Part shown: positions 27,747 through 35,863 of the stretch, piece by piece
Position numbering within the stretch: position 1 is the stretch's first letter
How the letters are laid out: each line of letters opens with the position of its first letter
Assembly: GCA_902168105.1 (NCBI GenBank)
Contig: CABHOY010000041.1
Span: forward strand, 186,001-250,000
Length of the DNA: 64,000 nt
Source: an uncultured Flavihumibacter sp.
Lineage (GTDB): Bacteria; Bacteroidota; Bacteroidia; Chitinophagales; Chitinophagaceae
Direction of reading: 5' to 3'
Program-made: the position numbers and the translations under genes
Notes under the pieces: generated by a model
The model's input: only the letters and a program-made list of their open reading frames with translations
The model's database searches: none
Told to the model about the DNA's origin: nothing

Positions 27747-30700
27747 ATGAATGCAAACGCCCCAACACTGGCGCCTGAACTAAAGGCGCACAGGATCTAC
27801 AATCAACAGGATACTCCATGGTATTTTGGAGCCCATCTCAACCAGGCCAGGCACAATCTCTTTCTGGCCCTCAATGAGCTGACCATTAAGATCGGTGGGA
27901 ACCCCATCGAGAATGACGACCAATTGCAAAGCGCCAAAGCACTGACGATACTCAATGCCACATCACCCAATCCCAACGAACTGGCAAAGGCGATGGAGTA
28001 TTACGATAAGAACTTCCCGTTCCTGTTCTACATGCAGTACAGGTATGAAACCGATCAGGAAAGGGACGAGAGGATCTTCTCCCGTCAGAAGAACCGTAAA
28101 CCCACTCCCGTTCAACACGCTTATAGCAGCGCCGTCAGGTATTTTGAGATCCTGAATACCCTCATCATTTTCCTCAACAAAGCCAGGAATCACTGTAACC
28201 ATTATACGTATGCCCCGCTAACCATAGAAAAGGGCCTGGTACATCTGCTCAATGATGTATTTGACGTAAATGTGAGATTGATAAAAAACAGGTTCAACCT
28301 GGAAGAAGCCCAGCTGGACCATCTGAAAAGATATAGTGGCCTTGACAGAAAAACGAAAAAGCCTAAAGCCAACTACCGCTTCTGGTATTCATTTACTGCT
28401 ACCGGAAATGGCGAAAATATCTCTGAAGCTGGATTGGCATTTTTTACCTGTCTCTTTCTTCCAAAAGGAGAAGCCTATCTGTTCCTGAAGAAACTACAAG
28501 GTTTTAAAAGGGCTGAAACTCCCGAATATAAAGCCACGCTGGAGGTATTTACTTCGAATATGTTACGCGTTCCTAGAGAAAGACTCGAAAGTGATAACAG
28601 TCCCCAGGCAGTGTTCCTTGACATGTGTAATGAACTGGCCAGGTGTCCCGGGGAGCTATTTGAGTTGCTGGAAGAAGAAAAACAGGAACTATTCATTACC
28701 AGCCGGACTGACGATGAAGACAATACCGACAGTACCGGAGACAGCCCCGAGGCAAAAATGATCAGAAAAACCGACAGGTTCCTCTACTTCTCTCAACGCT
28801 ATCTTGATATCACAAAAGGTCTTCCTCAAATGAGATTCGGCGTTGACCTGGGCACGTACTTTTATAGCATCTACCCGAAGACACTTGCCGGCATCGACGA
28901 AACCCGCCAGTTAACCAAACACCTGATCGGTTACGGCAGACTGGAAGATTTCGACAGAGACAAACGTCCTCCGGCATTTGCCGCTCTCTACGGACAAAAG
29001 GATGATCCGTTTGCCCCCTACATAAGAGAAACAACACCGCACTATCATACAGACGGTAAAAACATCCCCATCTACATCGGTGGCAGTTCCTGCGAATGGC
29101 CTGAAATCGGTACGATAGATGTTAAAGGAAAATCCTATCCGCGAAAGCTGAATAAAAACAATACGCTCCTTCCTTACGCAATACTCAGCGCAAAGGAAAT
29201 GCCCGCGCTGATGTTATACCACCTGCTGCGAAAAGAGAAGAACAAAGGCGACGACGTGCAGAAAGTGATCGTCACTCATATCAATAACGTGAAGAAGTTC
29301 TTCAATGCTGTGCTGAACGGCAACGAAAAACCGGTGGATCAAAGCCCCCTCCAAAAACCAGACGGAGACGCATTAAAACACAGGTCGGACAAAGAATACT
29401 GCCGTCGCTATGAATTACTGTTGCAGCAACTGGACAGATACGCCCTTCATCCCTCCTACATACCGGAAAAGCTGGTCAACTACCTATTAGGCATTGCTCC
29501 CGCCGACTGGAAAGAAAAGGCGGTAAGAAGGCTGAATGACATGAAAGCCACTGCAGCAGAGCTGGTTGAACGGATGGAGTTAAGAGAGAAAGCCGATATC
29601 AAACCAGGTAAGCCCGGATTCAGAAAAGTAAAAGTAGGCAAACTGGCACAGTTGATCGTAGAAGACATGATGCTGATGCAACCGGTGCTGAAAGATGAAA
29701 ATGATCAACCTGTTCCTGATTCAAAAGCAAATGGGCTGGCCTACAGATTACTGCAAAGCCACCTGGCTTTCTATGGCGTACACAGGGAGAATATCGCTGA
29801 GCTATTCAGAAGCTGTAAACTGACCGGCGGAACAAATCCCCACCCCTTCCTCCATCGCATCAATGTGAATGACGTGGCAGGCATCATCGAATTTTATAAA
29901 GCATACTTCAATGCGAAGATCGATTACCTTAATGCCTGCCTGAAAAACAAGCAATATGATCAGTATGATTTCTTAAAAATAAACGCCCAGCCAGATGATA
30001 TTGCTGATCTGCTAAAAACTTACCTGCAGACAGAAGGGCCGTCTCACTCGCCTTTTAATCTGCCCCGGGGCTTCTTTCACCGTGCAACGGTCGACTGGCT
30101 AATGCTACACGGAACAGAAAGCAATAAAAAGTTCCTTGCTGATCATCCAGATACGAATACGGTCCATCTCACCAAACACCTGTTTGAACGGCAGGACACA
30201 ACGCAGGCCTTCTATCACTGGAAACGGCACTATCACCTGTTCAGTGGTGACGTTCCCCTGTATCTAAACCTGGAAGAACGGAAGCAGGAAACAGATCGTA
30301 CAATGAAGATCGTTAACAAGCTCCGCGATGAACTAACCAACATGGAGGAATTGGCAACAGAGATACAAGACAACTTCTATCATGAAATCAAGCGCCTCCG
30401 CTCAGTAGACGATATCATCAGGCACACAGAAACGAAATATGGCGCCTCATTTCCTGCAGTTTATGAGATTGAATGGCACGTATCCGACTACTACATGCAT
30501 AAAGATGCTACCCGGCTTGTAACAGCTGCAATAGAAGGTCAGATCAAAGACAATAAACATTACCTCAACAGCTATAAGTTCTTCATTGAAAATGAAAAGT
30601 ACTTACGCCTTATCGAGGCACAGGACATGCTGCTGTTCATGGCCGTAAAAGACCTGCTGAAAGAAAAGATCGGTGATATTTCACTAACCGAAACCCAGGA

Positions 30701-31430
30701 CAAAGAAACCGGGACCTTCTTACTCAGCAACATATCTCCAGAAAACGCCGAAAACAATAAGAACTTACTGAACCAGCGGCCGGCCGGTGGTATCCACATT
30801 AACGTCGATTTCTTCGAAATAAATGAGAACGGGTCATTCACGAAATCAGAAAACGGTAAAGTGAGGGTAGGTACAGCCACCATCATAGACAAACATCTCA
30901 AAATTAAGAACGCAGGCAACTTCCGGAAACTCTTGAAAGATCGCCGCATCAATAATATCTGCTTCTATTTCAAACCGGATGCCGGTCATTTCACCATCAA
31001 CCGCATGGTGCTGGAAAATGAATTCAGATCATATGACAAACAACGCCTGAAAGTACTTGAAGTCGTAGCTGCATTCGAGGAGAAACTTTATCTCAACAGT
31101 AACAAAGAAGAGAAAGCAACTTTCCTCAACAACAAAGGCGTCGCGGAACACAAGCTCTATCTTAGACATCACTTCAGCAGGTTCACACATGATCAGGAAA
31201 ACCTTCAGCGGAATCTCCTTGCAATCAGAAACGCCCTCGCGCACAACCAATTCCCGCTGATGCACGACGATACCTTCGCCCTGTCAGCAGATGATTGGAG
31301 ATCGATTAACGAACAATACCGCCCCTCCACACAAGGCAGTCACCAGGGATATGGTATCATCGACAAAATATCCTTATACGGGATACAGGGGTATCAATCT
31401 CTTATAGACAAAATAAGCCGACATGTGTGA
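27747..31430 (+). CDS. cas13b: Type VI-B CRISPR effector Cas13b
   Basis: A 1227-residue protein, slightly longer than the 1100-1200 usual for Cas13b. The two HEPN nuclease motifs R-x4-H are present where the family places them: RNHCNH at Arg147-His152 near the N-terminus and RNALAH at Arg1161-His1166 near the C-terminus. Together they form the RNA-cleaving active site of this crRNA-guided, single-protein effector, which degrades target and bystander RNA. Other family-like features are the opening WYFGAHLNQARHNLFLALNEL and the C-terminal NFRKLLKDRRINNICFYF. A repeat array with VI-B-type repeats lies 0.6 kb downstream, and the next gene overlaps the last 8 bases. No frameshift or missing catalytic residue is seen, so the effector looks intact. 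No signal peptide. Family assignment is firm from motif position, length and the array. Confidence 0.95.
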   Translation: MNANAPTLAPELKAHRIYNQQDTPWYFGAHLNQARHNLFLALNELTIKIGGNPIENDDQLQSAKALTILNATSPNPNELAKAMEYYDKNFPFLFYMQYRYETDQERDERIFSRQKNRKPTPVQHAYSSAVRYFEILNTLIIFLNKARNHCNHYTYAPLTIEKGLVHLLNDVFDVNVRLIKNRFNLEEAQLDHLKRYSGLDRKTKKPKANYRFWYSFTATGNGENISEAGLAFFTCLFLPKGEAYLFLKKLQGFKRAETPEYKATLEVFTSNMLRVPRERLESDNSPQAVFLDMCNELARCPGELFELLEEEKQELFITSRTDDEDNTDSTGDSPEAKMIRKTDRFLYFSQRYLDITKGLPQMRFGVDLGTYFYSIYPKTLAGIDETRQLTKHLIGYGRLEDFDRDKRPPAFAALYGQKDDPFAPYIRETTPHYHTDGKNIPIYIGGSSCEWPEIGTIDVKGKSYPRKLNKNNTLLPYAILSAKEMPALMLYHLLRKEKNKGDDVQKVIVTHINNVKKFFNAVLNGNEKPVDQSPLQKPDGDALKHRSDKEYCRRYELLLQQLDRYALHPSYIPEKLVNYLLGIAPADWKEKAVRRLNDMKATAAELVERMELREKADIKPGKPGFRKVKVGKLAQLIVEDMMLMQPVLKDENDQPVPDSKANGLAYRLLQSHLAFYGVHRENIAELFRSCKLTGGTNPHPFLHRINVNDVAGIIEFYKAYFNAKIDYLNACLKNKQYDQYDFLKINAQPDDIADLLKTYLQTEGPSHSPFNLPRGFFHRATVDWLMLHGTESNKKFLADHPDTNTVHLTKHLFERQDTTQAFYHWKRHYHLFSGDVPLYLNLEERKQETDRTMKIVNKLRDELTNMEELATEIQDNFYHEIKRLRSVDDIIRHTETKYGASFPAVYEIEWHVSDYYMHKDATRLVTAAIEGQIKDNKHYLNSYKFFIENEKYLRLIEAQDMLLFMAVKDLLKEKIGDISLTETQDKETGTFLLSNISPENAENNKNLLNQRPAGGIHINVDFFEINENGSFTKSENGKVRVGTATIIDKHLKIKNAGNFRKLLKDRRINNICFYFKPDAGHFTINRMVLENEFRSYDKQRLKVLEVVAAFEEKLYLNSNKEEKATFLNNKGVAEHKLYLRHHFSRFTHDQENLQRNLLAIRNALAHNQFPLMHDDTFALSADDWRSINEQYRPSTQGSHQGYGIIDKISLYGIQGYQSLIDKISRHV

Positions 31431-31941
31431 GATCAACTGGGACCTGACTATTAAAGCCCTCGGCGTATTAGCTACCTTACTTGTAGCTGTACTGCTTTAC
31501 TTCTTTACCAAAAGGAATATGCGCAATGAGACAATAGAGCGGATCAGCAGGTTCAGGAACGAAAAGCTGATGGAGGCCGGCATGGCCTTCTGGGCTTTAC
31601 TTGCCTACATCACTCCTACCGAGAATAATCACTCTATCATCGTCTGGACGCAGAAGAAAGGACGGACGGAAAAAGAGTATTTCTTTCAACCTTTCCTTGC
31701 CGGAGAGTTTATCAGAAAGTTAAATGAGGTAAACTATGAGAAAGGGTTTGGGTTGTTTCTCAGTAAGTCTACAAGGGATCTTTTTTACGAATACAGGAAT
31801 ATTGTCTACGGTATTTTGCTGGCGGAGAAGAATAATACCAATGAGAAGATCCTCCTTTCTAATGATGAGATGGTGAAGAAGATGTTCGACTTGTATTGTA
31901 AGATGGTGGTGGAGTTGAGGAAGGAAGTTGGACCGGTGTAG
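31423..31941 (+). CDS. csx28: Csx28-like membrane accessory protein of type VI-B
   Basis: A 172-residue protein whose ATG lies inside the end of cas13b (8-base overlap), so the two are co-translated. A single hydrophobic span at about residues 11-28 (ALGVLATLLVAVLLYFFT) is followed by basic KRNMRNE and a helical cytoplasmic part. Size, single N-terminal span and position fit Csx28, the VI-B2 accessory that strengthens Cas13b immunity and has been described as a membrane pore. Csx27 of VI-B1 is expected to have more spans. I find no R-x4-H motif; the only His is in ENNHSIIV, so if it is Csx28 its HEPN-like fold has no recognisable active site. Symbol assigned from context and topology; similarity was not measured. 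Confidence 0.75.
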   Translation: MCEINWDLTIKALGVLATLLVAVLLYFFTKRNMRNETIERISRFRNEKLMEAGMAFWALLAYITPTENNHSIIVWTQKKGRTEKEYFFQPFLAGEFIRKLNEVNYEKGFGLFLSKSTRDLFYEYRNIVYGILLAEKNNTNEKILLSNDEMVKKMFDLYCKMVVELRKEVGPV

Positions 31942-32047
31942 GGTTAGAAAAACGAGAATATTTTGTTGTATTAGTTGTTTCAGAGAGAATTTATTCTCGC
32001 TGACTTCCTGTACAAAGTATTGGTAAACAATATTTTTATGTTTTAAT
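31942..32047 (+). promoter_or_regulatory. Putative array leader with alternative hairpins
   Basis: The 106 bases between the csx28 stop and the first repeat are AT-rich and non-coding, as expected of a CRISPR leader. CGAGAATA (31953-31960) can pair with TATTCTCG (31992-31999), while GAGAAT (985-990 of the same kilobase) can pair with ATTCTC (31993-31998) in a tight 2-base-loop hairpin; the two structures exclude each other. No T-run follows, so a terminator is not obvious. Leader function is inferred from position and from the two best-conserved repeats lying at this end. Confidence 0.45.
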
Positions 32048-33989
32048 GTTGGAGTGACCCGCGTTTTGTAGGGTAACGACAACAAAAAGAAGGTCAGGTT
32101 TTAGGTCAGGGACGTTGGAGTGACCCGCGTTTTGTAGGGTAACGACAGCTCAACTCATGCTTTGTTATCTGTCCTTTGTTGGAGCGCCCCCTGTTTTGTA
32201 GGGTAAAGACGACTTACTTCTACGGATACAAAAAAGGTATCTAGTTGGAGTGACCTGCGTTTGTAAGGTAACGACAACTAAAGCCGCGAACGTTTTCACC
32301 CACGACCCGTTGGAGCGACCTGCGTTTTGTGGGGTAACCACAACACAAGCCAGGGTTAGAATTGCTTTGTTGCGTTGGAATGGTCAGCGTTTTGTTAGAA
32401 AACAACAACTAATATGCTTTCCTTGTCTAAGGTATATGGTTTGGAGTGGCCGACGTTTTGTATGGTAACGACAACAAGCATACTAAATGAAAAAGTAATG
32501 AAGTTGGAAACACCCGCATTTCGTAGTGTAACAACAACACTCATGATTTTAAGATTTAAATGTTAGAGCTGGCGAAGCCTACGCTTTAGTAGATAGCCAC
32601 AGCACCCTTCAACAAACCCACAATGTCCGGACGTTGGGAAAACCTGTATTTGCAGGGCAATCACGACCGTAGGTAAGAACGAGTTTAAACAATGGTAGTT
32701 GGAGAAACCTTCTTTTTGCTGGACAACAACAACTACTGATCATTTCATTTTACCGGAACCGCATAACTTTTTCATGGTCAATTTGTTTTTAAAATTAAGT
32801 TGGTCGGACCTATATTTTGTAGGCTAATCACAACAACATCAGTTTCATTAACCATTAAACCTTATCGTTGGAGAAGCGCATATTTTGTAGCGCAATCACA
32901 ACTACAAATAAGTTTTCACATCCAATGTTAACGGTGGTGATTCTTACGTTTTGCAGGACAATTACAACCAGCATGTTTTTTGATTGATTATAAAAGTTAA
33001 GTTGGGAAGACCTACGTTCTGCAGGAGATACCAACATTGCAACAAAAGGTTTATACGATAATGTCAGTTGGAGCAACCTGCAATTTGCCATGGCTACCAC
33101 AACAGCAAGTTTGACTAGCTATTATTTTGTGGACACAACCACAAAAAAACATTTGGGTTTCGTCAGTTAATCTTTAGTTGGGAAAGCCTGCATTTTTTAG
33201 GGCGACAACAACATTTAGCATGATTATTTATTTAAAAGTGAATCCGGAGAAGCCCCGTTTTTCAGGAACTAACGGCAAACACATTCACATAACAATCTTA
33301 ACAGCGTGTTGGACAAACCTGCGTTTTGCAGGCCAGCTACAACACCAAATAAATTAGTTGTCCAAGTTAGCGTTGGGACAACCTGCATTACGTAAGGCCA
33401 TCACAACACAATAGAAATGGGGATTAAATAAAATGAGTTGGAGAATCCTCTGTTAAGTAGGAATTACAACAAGCGCTATTGTGTTTTTAGTTTAAAAAGT
33501 TGTTGGGGAAAGCTGATTTTTCAAGGTTACCACAACAGTTGTTGTTCATTTTTTTGATTTTAAGTTGGGGAACCCACGTTATGTAGGGTTACACAACCGC
33601 AAAAGGGTGACAAATAAAAGTTTTGTTAGTTGGAGAAGCTCGCACTTTGTAGGGCTACACAACCGAATTTATGAGATTCGAGAGACGAAACGTTTGTTGG
33701 TGAAGCCTATATTTTGTAAGGCCACCCAAAACCTCGTATTTAAGGTTTGAGGTTTATTGTTTGTGTTGGAGTAACCTGCCTTTTGTAGGGTAACCCAACA
33801 TCCTGCATTGAATTTTAAAAGTTAGAAAGTTGGAAAAACCTGCATTTTGCAGGGTCATCACAACAGCAGATAAGGAGAAGTTTAAACACACGTTGGAAAA
33901 GCCTCCTTTAGGGTTGGCAGGCCACAATAAGACATGATCTTTACTTTAAGATTGGTTGGAGAAACCTTCACTTTGTAAGGTCACACAAC
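32048..33989 (+). CRISPR. Type VI-B array, about 30 highly divergent repeats
   Basis: Units of 34-38 bases (usually 36), separated by spacers of 27-32 bases. Repeat starts I placed: 32048, 32114, 32178, 32244, 32309, 32374, 32440, 32503, 32568, 32633, 32698, 32799, 32867, 32933, 33001, 33067, 33109, 33177, 33243, 33308, 33372, 33437, 33502, 33564, 33629, 33696, 33765, 33829, 33892, 33955. Most begin GTTGG and end CAAC, the VI-B repeat form. The first opens GTTGGAGTGACCCGCG and closes GGGTAACGACAAC; later ones tend to GTTGGAGAAGCCTGCA and closing CACAAC. Hardly two are identical. Units at 33109 and 33243 are very decayed, and 64 bases without a clear repeat lie at 32734-32798. Later spacers are AT-rich. 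Orientation (spacer then repeat on the plus strand) matches cas13b transcription. No cas1/cas2 is present in the window. Confidence 0.95.
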
Positions 33990-34057
33990 CATAGGTAAGT
34001 AAACAAGCATATTGTATCACAACCTTGAGGCTGAGACAGCAACAAGACAATAATATT

Positions 34058-34750
34058 TTATTTAACTGTACCTTTAAAATGTATATATAAATCCTCCACC
34101 ACCTTGTCCCAGTTTTTAAATACGGGATGATATCCCTCGGCATCAATTTTATATCGTGCTATCGAGCCGGTGTACGTGCTATCCAGGTCAATAGAAGGAT
34201 CACAGAAGGTGTCAATTACCAAACGTCTGATCGGTCCTGGCAGCCCCAAAAATTCGCCGCGCTCACGAGGCGTCATTTGTTCAAGCCCTTCATACACCTG
34301 TTGCAGAGTATTATACATATTTATAAATTCCTGCTCCTGGAATAACATAGCCTTTTGAAACTGATTCAGCACGTGACGTATCATTACGGTGTCGCCTGTG
34401 TCTATATCAGTATATGTATCAATAAAGTCACTATCAATATCCGGCGTCTCGCTGATTAATGCCACTTTCTTTATAGTGCTTTTGAAATCAACACCATAAA
34501 CGCCCATCTCAAAATCACCCTGGCCAACTTTATGTTTTTTTAGCAATGGCTGCAGGATCTTTTCCACCTCTTCAAACCTCTTTAAAGCATACATTTTCTC
34601 TCTTACCCGAAAAGTACCTCCAGAGCCGGTCAGTCCAAAACAAAAAGCCCTCGATTTGTCTTTCGCAGTAATTGAAATGGCGTTGGAATAGGTTTTAACC
34701 TTGAACTCATCGCCGAATAGCTCCTCCGCTATATTTTTTAATACTTCCAT
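34058..34750 (-). CDS. Hypothetical protein next to the CRISPR array
   Basis: A 230-residue soluble protein I do not recognise. It has a basic-acidic alternating N-terminal half (FKVKTYSNAISITAKDKSRAF), a Gly-rich turn GLTGSGGTFRV, and a C-terminal helical region with MTPRERGEFLGLPGPIRRLVIDTF. No signal peptide, membrane span or known catalytic motif is visible. It is on the opposite strand to cas13b and its stop lies 68 bases beyond the last repeat, so it is convergent with the array and is unlikely to be part of the CRISPR transcript. The gene looks intact. A defence role cannot be claimed from position alone. Confidence 0.65.
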   Translation of the reverse strand: MEVLKNIAEELFGDEFKVKTYSNAISITAKDKSRAFCFGLTGSGGTFRVREKMYALKRFEEVEKILQPLLKKHKVGQGDFEMGVYGVDFKSTIKKVALISETPDIDSDFIDTYTDIDTGDTVMIRHVLNQFQKAMLFQEQEFINMYNTLQQVYEGLEQMTPRERGEFLGLPGPIRRLVIDTFCDPSIDLDSTYTGSIARYKIDAEGYHPVFKNWDKVVEDLYIHFKGTVK

Positions 34751-34937
34751 ATACTTTTAAACTTGAGAATCAAACGCGGTAACAGGCGATATCAGGATCT
34801 TGCAGCCTGTTTATGCCGACCCATGAAAATAAAGCATTAAATATAAATATTATTAAATATAACAAACCGGCTATTTTGAAGCACCCATCTCCCAATTTCT
34901 TCGTACCTTTAACCCACTCAAAATCAACTATTAAAGC

Positions 34938-35693
34938 ATGCCTGAACAACACAGCATCATTCCTTTATCCGGCCGCATGGGCGACCAGGTCTTCTACCAC
35001 AAAAAAGACAAACGTGGCAGGAAGAAATACTACGTCCGCAGAGCGCCGGAAATAGTCCACCAATCCACCGCCACTAAAAAGACGGCCACCGATTTCGGTA
35101 CCGCCAGCAAGGCCAGTCGCCTGATCCGGCAGGGATTGAACGCATTTACCTGCCACTACAAGGACGAAACACTGCACTATCGTCTAAACACCCTCCTGGG
35201 AAAGATATTACGCCTGGACACAGACCGCCCCGCCGGGCAGAAAAGGCTCCTGCCGGAGCACATGTCCCTTTTAACCGGCTTCCGGTTCAATAATGAAACA
35301 CGTGTCCCTAAAATGGACCGCATGTCGATAAAAGAGAACGCAAAGCTTATCGCCTTATCCGTCAATTTCGAGAAAGGAACGACCCGGATTAGGGTCTGTG
35401 AAGCAATAATGGCAGAACAAACAGGCTGCAATGAACTGACCTTACTCCTGGTGGAAACAGACGGGAAAGCACTGGACATCATCGATGTCCTCCAACCCGC
35501 CCCTATACAGCAACAGACCAGGGTCAGACCGTTATTACAGGTCCAACCTAACTCCATGTCAACGCCTACCTTACTTCGTATACACGCCTACCCATATCCG
35601 GGTACAAAGCATCGTTCTACCCAGGGTTCAGCGCGAAAGCGATCCCCATTGCTACCCCTCCCGGCTCCACTAACCTCTTCACGCCACCTATAA
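34938..35693 (+). CDS. Conserved Bacteroidota hypothetical, C-terminus possibly altered
   Basis: A 251-residue protein. The N-terminal 120 residues (GRMGDQVFYHKKDKRGRKKYYVRR, then KKTATDFGTASKASRLIRQGL) match a family of about 200-220 residues frequent in Bacteroidota, basic at the start, of unknown role. The last 25 residues (STQGSARKRSPLLPLPAPL and on) are encoded by DNA that on the other strand is a fragment of a mannonate dehydratase gene, so the native C-terminus was probably lost when that fragment arrived, and translation now reads through into it. It is divergent from the 34.1-kb gene. No signal peptide or membrane span. Whether the product is functional is not known. Confidence 0.6.
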   Translation: MPEQHSIIPLSGRMGDQVFYHKKDKRGRKKYYVRRAPEIVHQSTATKKTATDFGTASKASRLIRQGLNAFTCHYKDETLHYRLNTLLGKILRLDTDRPAGQKRLLPEHMSLLTGFRFNNETRVPKMDRMSIKENAKLIALSVNFEKGTTRIRVCEAIMAEQTGCNELTLLLVETDGKALDIIDVLQPAPIQQQTRVRPLLQVQPNSMSTPTLLRIHAYPYPGTKHRSTQGSARKRSPLLPLPAPLTSSRHL

Positions 35694-35772
35694 CAGAATA
35701 AATTCTGTCAAGATCGTCCAACATCTGGCTACCATGATCCGGTCGCACAGGAAGCGTATGCCCTTCTCTTCC
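35617..35772 (-). pseudogene. 3' fragment of a uxuA-like mannonate dehydratase gene
   Basis: On the minus strand the frame reads [18 protein letters not shown] and then, with small gaps, VKRLVEPGGVAMGIAFALN followed by a stop. This matches the end of the intact uxuA gene 1.3 kb away ([18 protein letters not shown] and [10 protein letters not shown]). Only about 50 C-terminal codons remain. The copy has diverged in both DNA and protein, so it is an old partial duplication or a relic of a second uxuA. It overlaps the 3' end of the 251-codon plus-strand gene. Confidence 0.85.
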
Positions 35773-35863
35773 AAATACCAATCGTATTACGATAATTGAG
35801 GGAAAAGTGATATTTTCAGCGATCATATCACCCATACTTCATTCCACGTAAAAAACTTGTAAA

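Noticed and set aside
32048-33989. The array as an integron cassette array or ordinary tandem repeat
   Set aside because: The unit is 36 bases with unique spacers of 27-32, lies beside cas13b in the VI-B orientation and has the VI-B GTTG...CAAC ends; no integrase or cassette ORFs are present.
32250-34000. Short open frames within the repeat array
   Set aside because: They follow the repeat pattern, have no coding character and cross spacer-repeat borders.
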